Notes under the pieces: model-generated
What the model was told of the DNA's origin: nothing
The model's input: only the letters and a program-made list of their open reading frames with translations
The model's database searches: none
In this document: piece by piece, positions 9,223 to 17,706 of the stretch
How positions within the stretch are numbered: the stretch's first letter is position 1
Layout: each line of letters opens with the position of its first letter
From: an uncultured Parabacteroides sp.
GTDB lineage: Bacteria; Bacteroidota; Bacteroidia; Bacteroidales; Tannerellaceae
NCBI GenBank assembly: GCA_937894065.1
Contig: CALCST010000033.1
Location: 1 to 64,000 of the forward strand
Direction of reading: 5' to 3'
Length of the DNA stretch: 64,000 nt
Program-made: the position numbers and the translations under genes

Positions 9223-11439
9223 TTACCAAGGCAATACATTATCCCAAACAGGATTATAGAAATACATTGCTTTTAATCCAGTTACTGAATTAATATAAAT
9301 TCCATCCTCGCCAGCAAACATATTCGTTGCCTGGCTTATTTCGGTTGGAACTTTAGCCTTTTTAGTCCAAGATTTATTTACAATATCATATAACCAAATA
9401 TAGCCATCAGTATCCAATAAATAAACAGAGCCTTTGAATGCAGTTGCGCAAAGTACACCATTTGACGGGAAAGGAGTTTCTTCTGTCCATTGCAGAACAT
9501 CGTCCTCATTAAATGACACTGACCACCATTTTTTACTGAAAACATCAGACAATGTTCCTTTAACTCTTCCCAAACCGACTAAATATTTATTGTCAACTTT
9601 CAGAGCTACACTTCCATACTGAGGTTCAGGTAATGGTGTAGATTTTAACCAAGAAGAATTTACTGTATTAAAAATCCATACTTCATCTGTAACCTGTTCA
9701 CTGGAAGAAGAAAGTCGTCCACCTATTATATAAATATTCAGATTATTTACAAATGCTGCTGAATTACACTTAGGAGAAGGGAAATCAACACCATCTGTTT
9801 TATAATCAACCTTTATCCATTCATTTAGTTCAAGTTTATCATTAAATCTATATATATCATTTGTAAGCTGGGAATTATCACCAAATCCACCAAACGCTAT
9901 TAATTCTGAGGAACTCAAAGCCACCAAAGTCTGCCATTTTCTTTTATAAGGAAAGGCAGCTCTCTTTTTCCAAACATTTCCTGAAATTTCATATTTCAAT
10001 AACATATCAGTTAATTCAGAATTACTAGTATTTCCTCCAAGCACATAAGCAACAGAAGGTGCAGAGGCTGTTGATATAGAAAGTATATCTAATGGCTCAC
10101 CTAAAGCTGCAGCTCTTTCTTCAAATATATTTGGAAGCTCCACTGTTTCTATTGCGCTATAAGAAGTACCTTCCGAGTTTGTAGCATACGCAACAATATA
10201 ATATGTCTCAGAACCTTTCAATCCGGAAATTTCAGCCGTTAAATCTGTTGATTCCGGTTCAAGAACATTATTATATGCTCCATTTTTATTGGTTAATGAA
10301 GGAGCTTCCTCTACAGAATTAGTCCAGCAGAATCCAGCAGAAACTATATCAGACATTCCTTCCGACAAAATTGAAGCAGACAACGACAGCGTTCCGTTTT
10401 TATTGATGGTTATATCTTCTATACCAACAGTTGGCTTCTGATTCTTCAACACAAAAGGTATACCATCGCCTTCGCTATACGAAGTTCCATAATGATTAGT
10501 TGCAAAAGCACGGACGTAGTACTGTTTCTGAGGTTCCAAATCTTTCAATGATGCTGTAAACTTACCATCAGGCTGTAATTCTGCAAAAACATGCATTGAA
10601 TCCAAATTCGGTGATTTCTTTGTGGCATAACAAAAGCCAACTTGTTTTACTGTAGAATCACCATTAGAAATCAATGAAGATGAGAATACAGCCTCAGTAA
10701 ATGAAATCTCTACTGTATCAGGTACTTCAACAGCTGGTTTTCCACTTGTTGTTGTAAAGTTTTTTACACCTCCTGTTATGATACCGAATGAATTCTTCAG
10801 ATAAGCTTCTACCTCATAATTCGTTTCAGGATTCAAGCCTGTAATTTTTTGATAAAAAGAATCAGCCTTCATTTCAAAGGCAATTGTATCTTTTTTCTCA
10901 ATACCTTTAACAGATAAATAGACACCACGCTCAATAATATCACCTTCTCCTGGGTCTATAATTTTTCCACCACAAACTACAGAGCTGGCTTTCACCAAAG
11001 AATCAACAACAAAGGTTTTCATCAAACCTAATCCCTCAGTTGTATTTTTCTGAAATTCTTCACCGTAACTTGTTCCAACCTTATTTGTTGCATAAGGTCT
11101 GAAATAATATAAAGTTCCTGGTTTTAAGTTTTTTGCTAGAGCTTTAAATTCACCAACTCCACTTCCACATACAGTTGTATCATTTGATTCAATTGTAGGA
11201 TTAGGTTCAGTTCCCCAACAAACGCCATATCTATCAACAGGGACACCACCTGCACTAACGACTTCTGCATGAAAAACTATAGATGTAGCAAACATCTCAA
11301 CACTATGTTCGTCATCTAAAAGAGTAACAACTTGAGGAAGCTTTGCATTTCTGACATCATCATCAAAAACAGGATCCTCGATACATGCATAACTCAATGA
11401 CAGTAATAAAATAATATATATAATATGTTTACTATTCAT
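9223..11439 (-). CDS. Surface or periplasmic lipoprotein with FN3/Ig-like repeats and a kelch domain
   Basis: The 738-residue protein starts with a lipoprotein signal ending at Cys19 (LSYAC). Four beta-sandwich repeats of about 90 residues follow (roughly 40-130, 140-230, 245-330 and 345-430). Each has a GVCW or GFCW/GFCY-type strand and ends in a YY-x-RAYATN-x-GTSYS-type strand. Residues about 440-738 hold kelch-like motifs (VLGGNTSN, AFGGFGDNS, IIGGRLSSS), which predict a beta-propeller. Such proteins are usually exposed and bind partners or glycans. The gene lies 11 bases after the barrel-like gene, so the two are probably co-expressed. Confidence 0.8.
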   Translation of the reverse strand: MNSKHIIYIILLLSLSYACIEDPVFDDDVRNAKLPQVVTLLDDEHSVEMFATSIVFHAEVVSAGGVPVDRYGVCWGTEPNPTIESNDTTVCGSGVGEFKALAKNLKPGTLYYFRPYATNKVGTSYGEEFQKNTTEGLGLMKTFVVDSLVKASSVVCGGKIIDPGEGDIIERGVYLSVKGIEKKDTIAFEMKADSFYQKITGLNPETNYEVEAYLKNSFGIITGGVKNFTTTSGKPAVEVPDTVEISFTEAVFSSSLISNGDSTVKQVGFCYATKKSPNLDSMHVFAELQPDGKFTASLKDLEPQKQYYVRAFATNHYGTSYSEGDGIPFVLKNQKPTVGIEDITINKNGTLSLSASILSEGMSDIVSAGFCWTNSVEEAPSLTNKNGAYNNVLEPESTDLTAEISGLKGSETYYIVAYATNSEGTSYSAIETVELPNIFEERAAALGEPLDILSISTASAPSVAYVLGGNTSNSELTDMLLKYEISGNVWKKRAAFPYKRKWQTLVALSSSELIAFGGFGDNSQLTNDIYRFNDKLELNEWIKVDYKTDGVDFPSPKCNSAAFVNNLNIYIIGGRLSSSSEQVTDEVWIFNTVNSSWLKSTPLPEPQYGSVALKVDNKYLVGLGRVKGTLSDVFSKKWWSVSFNEDDVLQWTEETPFPSNGVLCATAFKGSVYLLDTDGYIWLYDIVNKSWTKKAKVPTEISQATNMFAGEDGIYINSVTGLKAMYFYNPVWDNVLPW

Positions 11440-11450
11440 GTCCGATATTT

Positions 11451-12407
11451 TTAAAAGAACACACCAACTCCAGCATTCAGGTCAATATATTTAAAGTTAA
11501 CAGTACTACAGCCGGCGCTAATATAGAATGAATTAACCTTGAAAATCAAATCACAATCACCCGCTATACCGGAAACAGAAGAATCAATATTCTTTGCCCA
11601 TCCTGTATATATATCATTTCCTGAATTTAAATCTGATTCAATATATTCATAATACAAACTACGATTTCCATATCCCAATCCGACTGAGGCATAAAGCCAT
11701 GACGTACATTTAATCATTGCTCCAAAAGTAGCTGCATATGCACTAGTTCTGGTTCTGTTGGTAAAACGATATACATCAGACGATCCATAATCAACCAACT
11801 CACCACCATTATTATTAGTACATTCAGCATCACCCTTTTGGAAAGACATGTTAGTCTTAAACCTTAAATACCAGCCGAAACCATTTCGAACACCTCCAAT
11901 ATTTATACCATACGGCATTTCCATCGAATAAGTATATCCAATAAAAAATTTCATTCTATTATTTGTCTGTTGCGATTCAAGACGTCTGACATACTCTTCA
12001 TATGAAACTTTTGGTTTACGCAATTCGTCAAGTTTTTCTGTCCAATAAGATGAGAGTTCTTCGTTCAAAGGTGTACCAATTCCTTCTTTGTAATAAATGA
12101 TAAGTTGCTTAATTGCTATTGTATCATTTTCCGTACCTTTTACATTCAAACAATTAAGACATTTATTCATAAGGCTTCGCATAGAAGGACGCATAGAAGG
12201 ACTTTTCAGCCATATATCTGTAAGCCTATCTATACTGTAAGAGTCGCAGTTAGCGACACCTTCCTCATACCACATCTTAGCATCGCGATAATCATTTCTT
12301 CTCATCGCATCATCGCCTTTTTTATTGTAATTAATATCCTGCTGCGCTATCAACATTGCAGGATTTAGAAATATCAAAAAGAATATGAAAATATAATTTC
12401 TCATCAT
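11451..12407 (-). CDS. Exported protein with N-terminal repeat region and C-terminal beta-strand (barrel-like) region
   Basis: A signal peptide (residues 1-21, ending LIAQQ) leads into a TPR/Sel1-like helical region of about 110 residues, with NYNKKGDDAMRRNDY and AKMWYEEGV typical of such repeats. After residue 155 come alternating amphipathic strands (GGVRNGFGWYLRFKT, YAATFGAMI, YASVGLGYG, ending VGVFF) that fit a small outer-membrane barrel. The terminal Phe supports this. I know no family name. It sits between the signalling cassette and the kelch lipoprotein, separated from the kinase gene by a weak terminator. Confidence 0.65.
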   Translation of the reverse strand: MMRNYIFIFFLIFLNPAMLIAQQDINYNKKGDDAMRRNDYRDAKMWYEEGVANCDSYSIDRLTDIWLKSPSMRPSMRSLMNKCLNCLNVKGTENDTIAIKQLIIYYKEGIGTPLNEELSSYWTEKLDELRKPKVSYEEYVRRLESQQTNNRMKFFIGYTYSMEMPYGINIGGVRNGFGWYLRFKTNMSFQKGDAECTNNNGGELVDYGSSDVYRFTNRTRTSAYAATFGAMIKCTSWLYASVGLGYGNRSLYYEYIESDLNSGNDIYTGWAKNIDSSVSGIAGDCDLIFKVNSFYISAGCSTVNFKYIDLNAGVGVFF

Positions 12408-12456
12408 TATACTTTATTATACCCAACAAAACAAGTATTTATACTGAAAGGACAAA

Positions 12457-12483
12457 CGGACAGGATAAATTAATATCTGTCCG
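12457..12483 (-). terminator. Weak terminator after the kinase gene
   Basis: CGGACAG (12457-12463) pairs with CTGTCCG (12477-12483), and the minus-strand tail is TTTGTCCTTT. It probably separates the kinase cassette from the downstream exported-protein genes, at least in part. Confidence 0.45.
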
Positions 12484-12568
12484 ATTAACTATTCAACTAA
12501 AAACATGCTTGCCAAGAGTTAAGTTATCTACGAAACTTATGTTTATTATTAGCACAAATAAAGGCAGG

Positions 12569-14476
12569 TTAATAATACGCCGCACCTTCATTTATCAAAT
12601 TACCATTAACATCATATATGTCAAACAAATTATCTGTTCTTTCAAATGCACGTCCTTTGTCAGACACACCTACACTAAGATAACGGCAAGGTATTTTCTC
12701 TACACCTTCATTATCAATCGCACCATATCTGCCATTATCCTTTTTCCTTACTATAATATATGAACCAAAATTCATTTTCTTTTCATATAGTAAGATTCTG
12801 TCTTTTATTTTTTTATCTGCTGCTTTTTCATCACACTCTATCATCAACCGCACAACTTCTTCTGTAAGTTTTATATTTTTGGCTGCAGCAAAATCCTTTT
12901 TAGCACCAATATAATCTTCTGCTTTCATCCTACCTTTTCCGGAAGCGAGCAAATCACCATATTGCCTGTCCAATTCTTCAGAAGACAAAGATTCTTTTCC
13001 TTTATAATCAGATTTAATAATTGGAGAAGAAACTTCTGCCTTCAAATCTTTATCCTTTTCACTGACATTAGTAGGAGAAACATTATTCAAATCTGAAATG
13101 TTATTATCTTTCTTTGTTTCTTCTCTAACAGAAGAAGGCTTATCTTTTTCTACTATATCAAGTCTAGTCTCTTGCTTTTCAGCAGGAACTTCATTTTCTT
13201 GCACCAGAGATTCTTTGTCATTAACATTGTTAGATTGGATTGGTTCCTCTTCTTTTTCTTCAAAATCAGATGACACATGACTGAGATTATCACCCGTAGC
13301 AAGAACTCTATCCTTCAGCATAAACCCTATAATAGAAAAGGCTAGCAAAGATAAACATAAAACCAACAAACGCAAATACTTCTTTTGTTTACGAGGAGCT
13401 ATATTCCTATCTTCGTCCTTATTTCCCAAAGTAGAAGAAATCATATTCTCAGAAGTATTCAAAATCGTTTCATCTTCATCTTTATCAGATGAAATAAGCT
13501 GAGTTTCGTCTGAATATTCACTATCACCAACCAATTTTTCCGATACTTTACCAATATGTTCTTTCTCCTTATCCAACAATGAAAAATCCAACGATTCCAT
13601 CATTTCCTTAACTGATTGATAACGGTTTGATGGACTTATTTCCATAGCCTTAAGAATAACCAATTCAGTTTTCTCAGAAATTAAGGGATTAATATCTCTA
13701 GGATTTTCCATTTTTCTGGTTGCACGTAAAATAGACTCTGTAGGTATTTTACCTGTAAGCATATTATACATAGTTGCCCCCAAAGAATATATATCCGGAC
13801 ATGGAGAAAAGTTCAATGTTCCTTCATTATCATATTGCTCAATTGACGCAAAACCTTTTGAAAGAGTAAGCATAGTAGTGCTTGTTTCATGATTGTCCAA
13901 ATCATAGCGCTTACTAACTCCAAAATCAATCAGTCTTGCATTGTCACTTGAATCTATCAGAATATTACTTGGCTTTATATCTAAATGAAGAATATGTTTC
14001 TCATGAACAAAATCCAGAGCTTCTGCAATTTGTTTGACATACTTCAAAGTTTGGCTTTCCTGCAGAAATCCATCATGTTCAATTAGAGACTTTAAAGATT
14101 GTCCTGCGATATACTCCATTACGATATACGCAGTGTTATTAGCCTCAAAAACTTCCAGAACATTTACTATATAAGGATGATGAACTTCCGACAATATCTT
14201 GGCTTCCTTTATTAGCTTATCACGGAATTTCACAAACAAATTCCGTCCTGTTTCAGAATGGACATTAACAATGTTAGTTTTAGGATCGCGATAGCAATAA
14301 TCCTTAAAAAAGAACTCCTTTATACACACAGGAACTTCAGTGCGAACTGCACCCAACACGCCCTTGACATCAGTAAACCAAACACCTTTATATGTTATGC
14401 CAAACCCACCTTGTCCTATAGATTGCGTAAGTTTATATTTTCCATTTTGAAGTAAAAATCCGTTTGGCAAATTCAT
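12569..14476 (-). CDS. Membrane Ser/Thr protein kinase (Hanks type) with extracytoplasmic tail
   Basis: The 635-residue protein has a kinase domain at residues 14-300: glycine loop GQGGFG (21-26), ATP Lys53 in VCIKEF, Glu91 in helix C, catalytic HLDIKPSN (164-171, Asp166), DFG (184-186), and KGFASIEQY in the activation/P+1 region. HLD in place of HRD makes it a non-RD kinase. A juxtamembrane segment (300-365) has two DET-x-L motifs (T325, T337). One membrane helix lies at 368-388. The outer part is Lys/Glu-rich, then a helical stretch and a C-terminal WG-repeat-like unit (GRYGAIDNEG). It is the last gene of the cassette, 46 bases after the PP2C gene. Confidence 0.92.
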   Translation of the reverse strand: MNLPNGFLLQNGKYKLTQSIGQGGFGITYKGVWFTDVKGVLGAVRTEVPVCIKEFFFKDYCYRDPKTNIVNVHSETGRNLFVKFRDKLIKEAKILSEVHHPYIVNVLEVFEANNTAYIVMEYIAGQSLKSLIEHDGFLQESQTLKYVKQIAEALDFVHEKHILHLDIKPSNILIDSSDNARLIDFGVSKRYDLDNHETSTTMLTLSKGFASIEQYDNEGTLNFSPCPDIYSLGATMYNMLTGKIPTESILRATRKMENPRDINPLISEKTELVILKAMEISPSNRYQSVKEMMESLDFSLLDKEKEHIGKVSEKLVGDSEYSDETQLISSDKDEDETILNTSENMISSTLGNKDEDRNIAPRKQKKYLRLLVLCLSLLAFSIIGFMLKDRVLATGDNLSHVSSDFEEKEEEPIQSNNVNDKESLVQENEVPAEKQETRLDIVEKDKPSSVREETKKDNNISDLNNVSPTNVSEKDKDLKAEVSSPIIKSDYKGKESLSSEELDRQYGDLLASGKGRMKAEDYIGAKKDFAAAKNIKLTEEVVRLMIECDEKAADKKIKDRILLYEKKMNFGSYIIVRKKDNGRYGAIDNEGVEKIPCRYLSVGVSDKGRAFERTDNLFDIYDVNGNLINEGAAYY

Positions 14477-14522
14477 AACAAATACAAAAGTAGTTACATT
14501 TCATATGCCAAAAGTAATCTTT

Positions 14523-15326
14523 TTACAGGAAAGAATAAAGAAAAGACAAAATATTTTGTTTTAAACCAGCTGTTTCATATACTTCTTGGATAGGAATCAT
14601 ATAAAATGAATAGTTATCTTTTGTTTTTCCCATACACATATCAAGTATCTTTGAACGTGCATTAAGCATATTTGAAGAACTAAGAACTGATGCAATTGTC
14701 TCAGAAGGGCAATTTTCCAAAACTCCATCTGTACACATAAAGAATACATCACCAGGCAATACATCAGTCAGAGTAACCACATCTATTTCCGTACAAGAAT
14801 TTGTTCCCTGAATAGCCCTTAGAATAACATTCTTTTTGGGGTGCAAAGATGCTTCTTCGGGAGTTATCTCACCCATACTTAACAACATATTTACATAAGA
14901 ATGGTCTTTGGTCTGATAAATAATTTTCCCGTTTCTTATCTGATAAATCCGACTATCACCGGCATGAGCAATAGTCACACCATTATCACCAACATACAAT
15001 AATGTTAAAGTAGTTGCCATTCCTGCTGACTCGGGATGAGAATCCTTATAAGAATCAAAACAGGTTTCAGTATATCTTACAGATTTTCTAACGAACTCTT
15101 CTGTTGGAGAATTATTTTCCAAAAAAGCATCAAAATACGTGCAGATTGATTCACACGCCAAAGAACTTGCTATTTCACCTTTATCAGCACCTCCTACTCC
15201 ATCACACACCAAAAACAGCCGTTCTTTTGATGTTACAGACTCAGGATATGGATATATAAAATCTTCATTATTCTTGCGTAATCCAAGGTCTGTAAATGCA
15301 TAAGGTTGAGCAATTGATATATTCAT
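14523..15326 (-). CDS. PP2C-family Ser/Thr protein phosphatase
   Basis: The protein would reverse the neighbouring kinase's phosphorylation in the cytoplasm. All PP2C motifs are visible in order: the NNEDF start, metal-binding LVCDGVGGADKGE, GMATTLTL, AHAGDSRIY, TKDHS and FMCTDGV. I start it at 15326 (MNISIAQPYAFTD), which places the first conserved strand normally. An in-frame ATG at 15362 would add 12 residues. It has no membrane segment. The pairing with the kinase and two FHA proteins is the standard set for bacterial Ser/Thr phosphosignalling. Confidence 0.93.
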   Translation of the reverse strand: MNISIAQPYAFTDLGLRKNNEDFIYPYPESVTSKERLFLVCDGVGGADKGEIASSLACESICTYFDAFLENNSPTEEFVRKSVRYTETCFDSYKDSHPESAGMATTLTLLYVGDNGVTIAHAGDSRIYQIRNGKIIYQTKDHSYVNMLLSMGEITPEEASLHPKKNVILRAIQGTNSCTEIDVVTLTDVLPGDVFFMCTDGVLENCPSETIASVLSSSNMLNARSKILDMCMGKTKDNYSFYMIPIQEVYETAGLKQNILSFLYSFL

Positions 15327-15481
15327 AGCATTAATGTTTTTAGTTTCGCGTATTCTAAACACAAGGTCAACAAATTACAAAATACTAAAGGAAAATATTT
15401 ATGCTTTTAGTTTTCTAACAATCTGTAAATTCGAAAACTTGCCAACCTCCGTTCTTAAGCAATAAGCAAAACTTTAGTTAT

Positions 15482-16000
15482 TCAAATTTTGAACCGAAGT
15501 AATGTTTTGCCAATTACAATTTCATCACCATCGGACAACACCACCACCTCTTCTTTTTCTAAGTAGTTGCTATTATATAACGCTCTATTTTTACTATTAT
15601 TGTCTGATAAGTAATATTTGTATCCGCCTTTTGTATCTTTTTTTACTGAAATACAAATATGATTTCTACTCATAAACCTATCATTAGTCTGTATCTGTAT
15701 TGAAGCCGTTGATGTTTGGGATTTTCTTCCAATCCAATTATCACCCTCATGCAAAAGATACTCTTGCGACGGAGTATCTTCATCTTCAACAACAAGCAAG
15801 CGGGCAACATTTGTTTTTACCGAATGCTGCAACAAAACAGTTTCAGAATCATCCTGCTGTTTGGAATTTTCAGATTTAAGCAATGATACAGGAATAGATT
15901 GCTTACAGTTCGGGCACTTGAATGAAGTTATACCGAGGGGAATTTTCCCCTCGTCAACTTTCAAGCCAATCTGACAATGTGGACATCTAACTGAAATCAT
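15482..16000 (-). CDS. Zinc-ribbon plus FHA domain protein
   Basis: The 172-residue protein begins with a zinc ribbon (Cys6, Cys9, Cys29, Cys32, MJ0042-like). A linker holds the motif DSETVLL with Thr54. From residue 85 there is an FHA domain, with IGRK (90-93), SRNH (111-114) and an Asn-rich loop before the last strands. FHA domains bind phosphothreonine. The Glu-Thr-x-Leu motif in the linker resembles motifs in the neighbouring kinase, so it may be both a substrate and a reader. The start overlaps the stop of the acidic-protein gene by 4 bases, so translation is probably coupled. Confidence 0.88.
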   Translation of the reverse strand: MISVRCPHCQIGLKVDEGKIPLGITSFKCPNCKQSIPVSLLKSENSKQQDDSETVLLQHSVKTNVARLLVVEDEDTPSQEYLLHEGDNWIGRKSQTSTASIQIQTNDRFMSRNHICISVKKDTKGGYKYYLSDNNSKNRALYNSNYLEKEEVVVLSDGDEIVIGKTLLRFKI

Positions 16001-16245
16001 AAAATAAATGAAATATCTGTACCATCCATATCTATAGAATATCCGTCGATCATATCAGAATCAGACATCATAACTGTGTCGTCAGCCAATGTGATAAAAT
16101 CACTAGAATCCGCTGATATTCCATCATCAATTGTCACAGCGTCCAGAAGCATATCATCAGCACTCATATCAACAATAAATGAGTTTGAGTCTAATGCATC
16201 GTCGCTGTCGATTGTCACAAATGTGTAATCATCCTCTTGCACCAT
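15997..16245 (-). CDS. Small acidic protein with Thr-Ile/Leu-x-Asp repeats
   Basis: I do not recognise this 82-residue protein. It is made largely of Asp, Ser, Thr, Met and Ile, with almost no basic residues. Three short repeats stand out: FVTIDSDD (9-16), AVTIDDG (36-42) and FITLADDT (50-57). It lacks a signal peptide and any membrane helix. The 4-base overlap with the FHA gene and the same strand support translation. By position and composition it could be a phosphothreonine substrate of the kinase read by the FHA proteins, but that is inference. Confidence 0.7.
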   Translation of the reverse strand: MVQEDDYTFVTIDSDDALDSNSFIVDMSADDMLLDAVTIDDGISADSSDFITLADDTVMMSDSDMIDGYSIDMDGTDISFIL

Positions 16246-16407
16246 AGCTGTTCCCCATAATATATTTATTAATTAATCTGAAAATTCTCCAGTATAGCAT
16301 TCAACTACAAAATTAAGAAAACATTATGTCGGGCAATGCTTTAATGCATACGGATAATCAAAGTATTATGTTTTATGTACAAAAGCCCATAGATTTATAT
16401 ACAAAAG

Positions 16408-17058
16408 TCAATCTGACCATTTTGCACGACAGGTACTTACAGGGCAATGTTTTCTATTCTTCAATGATTCCCAAGGAACTTCACCTAAAAATACTCCACA
16501 TTTCGGGCAAACATATTCTATCTTAAACCGGTTTGTAAGTTCCTGAAGTTCTTTAGGAACACGAGCCGACTGGCGAGCCCCCATATATATACCTATAACA
16601 GGAGCACAAATAGTCACCAGCAAACTCACCGTAAACCATTCAGTACTACCCTTTCCCAAAAATCCCAACAATACACCAATTATTCCTGGAATTGCAAACG
16701 GCAACGCCTGAAATAATCTTGTTTTGAACTGGTTTGAAGACTGTATACGTATCTTTTCTTTGATATAATTATCATAAACATCCTTAAGAGCTTCAAACTC
16801 TTTAGTATAGTCATTCCCTGCTTTTAAAAGTTCATTGAAGTCCAATGACAAATTATCCCCAAGAGTTATCTTATCTGTCGGCTTCACTCGTTTCTTCATA
16901 ATACGAACGCCGTTGACAAACGTTCCATTAGCTGATTCCAAATCTTCGAGAATCCAAAATCCATCATCATTCTTCGTCAAACGAGCATGATGACGACTAA
17001 CAAACTCATTATCCACGACATAGTCATTATCTGAAGCCTTTCCTATTCTTATAACCAT
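16408..17058 (-). CDS. FHA domain protein with two membrane helices and C-terminal zinc ribbon
   Basis: The FHA domain fills residues 1-80: IRIGKASDND, SRHHARL (21-27) and SANGTFVNG (42-50) give the Arg, Ser-x-x-His and Asn that contact phosphothreonine. A short helical linker follows, then two membrane helices (about 118-135 and 141-161) that place both ends in the cytoplasm. The C-terminal end has four cysteines (184, 187, 205, 210) in a zinc-ribbon arrangement. It would hold phosphorylated partners at the membrane near the kinase. The gene is 14 bases after the LytTR gene, and 162 bases without a gene separate it from the acidic-protein gene. Confidence 0.88.
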   Translation of the reverse strand: MVIRIGKASDNDYVVDNEFVSRHHARLTKNDDGFWILEDLESANGTFVNGVRIMKKRVKPTDKITLGDNLSLDFNELLKAGNDYTKEFEALKDVYDNYIKEKIRIQSSNQFKTRLFQALPFAIPGIIGVLLGFLGKGSTEWFTVSLLVTICAPVIGIYMGARQSARVPKELQELTNRFKIEYVCPKCGVFLGEVPWESLKNRKHCPVSTCRAKWSD

Positions 17059-17072
17059 CTGTCGTATAACTA

Positions 17073-17453
17073 TTATATATTCTCAGAATCTTTGTTTAAT
17101 TCTTTTTCAAGACTTTCTTTCAAAAGCTTAAGAGGATCTTTTGAAATAATAAGTTCTCTTGGTTTTCCATCGTCCATTAGCAACAATAATTTCTGTTTAG
17201 GAAGATTTATCTGCAAAATATGGTTCATATTAACTATATGACTCTTTCCAACTCGCATCAATATACTATTTGCGTTTTTCAACTGAGACTCAAGAAGCTC
17301 CTCAATTTTTCCTATATTTATAGCAAATGTAAACTGTATTCCATTTGACAATAATAGTTTTGTATAGTTTCTATCTGCCTCAAAATATAATATCTGGCCT
17401 ATTTTGATTCTTAACAACTCATCTCTAGTCTTGATAATCAAATATCTATCCAT
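17073..17453 (-). CDS. Stand-alone LytTR DNA-binding protein
   Basis: The 126-residue protein is a LytTR domain almost from end to end: the start MDRYLIIKTRDELLRI, the FEADRNYTKLLL strand, and the MRVGKSHIVNMNHI segment that contacts DNA. There is no receiver domain, so it is not a normal response regulator. As first gene of the cassette, directly behind a good promoter, it may control its own operon, perhaps in response to the kinase. The C-terminal tail is charged. Confidence 0.85.
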   Translation of the reverse strand: MDRYLIIKTRDELLRIKIGQILYFEADRNYTKLLLSNGIQFTFAINIGKIEELLESQLKNANSILMRVGKSHIVNMNHILQINLPKQKLLLLMDDGKPRELIISKDPLKLLKESLEKELNKDSENI

Positions 17454-17483
17454 AATAAAATATAATGTTTTTTATCAGTCACA

Positions 17484-17514
17484 CAAACATACGGAAAGTT
17501 TTATATACTTCAAA
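17484..17514 (-). promoter_or_regulatory. Promoter of the LytTR-FHA-kinase cassette
   Basis: On the minus strand the -33 TTTG (17511-17514), a 19-base spacer and the -7 TATGTTTG (17484-17491) match the Bacteroidetes consensus. The start would be near 17477, giving a leader of about 24 bases. Confidence 0.7.
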
Positions 17515-17623
17515 AAAGAAATCACAACAATCGTACTTTATACTATCAATTAAATTCACTTGTCAAGAGATTCACAACAGTTATTCTTCATTAAACAAAT
17601 TACGAATATGCTTATAAAGAACA

Positions 17624-17662
17624 AAAAGACTGTATCGAACATTACTTCCGATACAGTCTTTT
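17624..17662 (-). terminator. Terminator after the threonine dehydrogenase gene
   Basis: GACTGTATCG (17628-17637) pairs perfectly with 17649-17658 around an 11-base loop. T tracts on both sides make it strong in the minus direction. Confidence 0.85.
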
Positions 17663-17706
17663 AAAATTACCAACAAAGTTCAAATTTCTAAAATAAAAAA
17701 CTTGAA

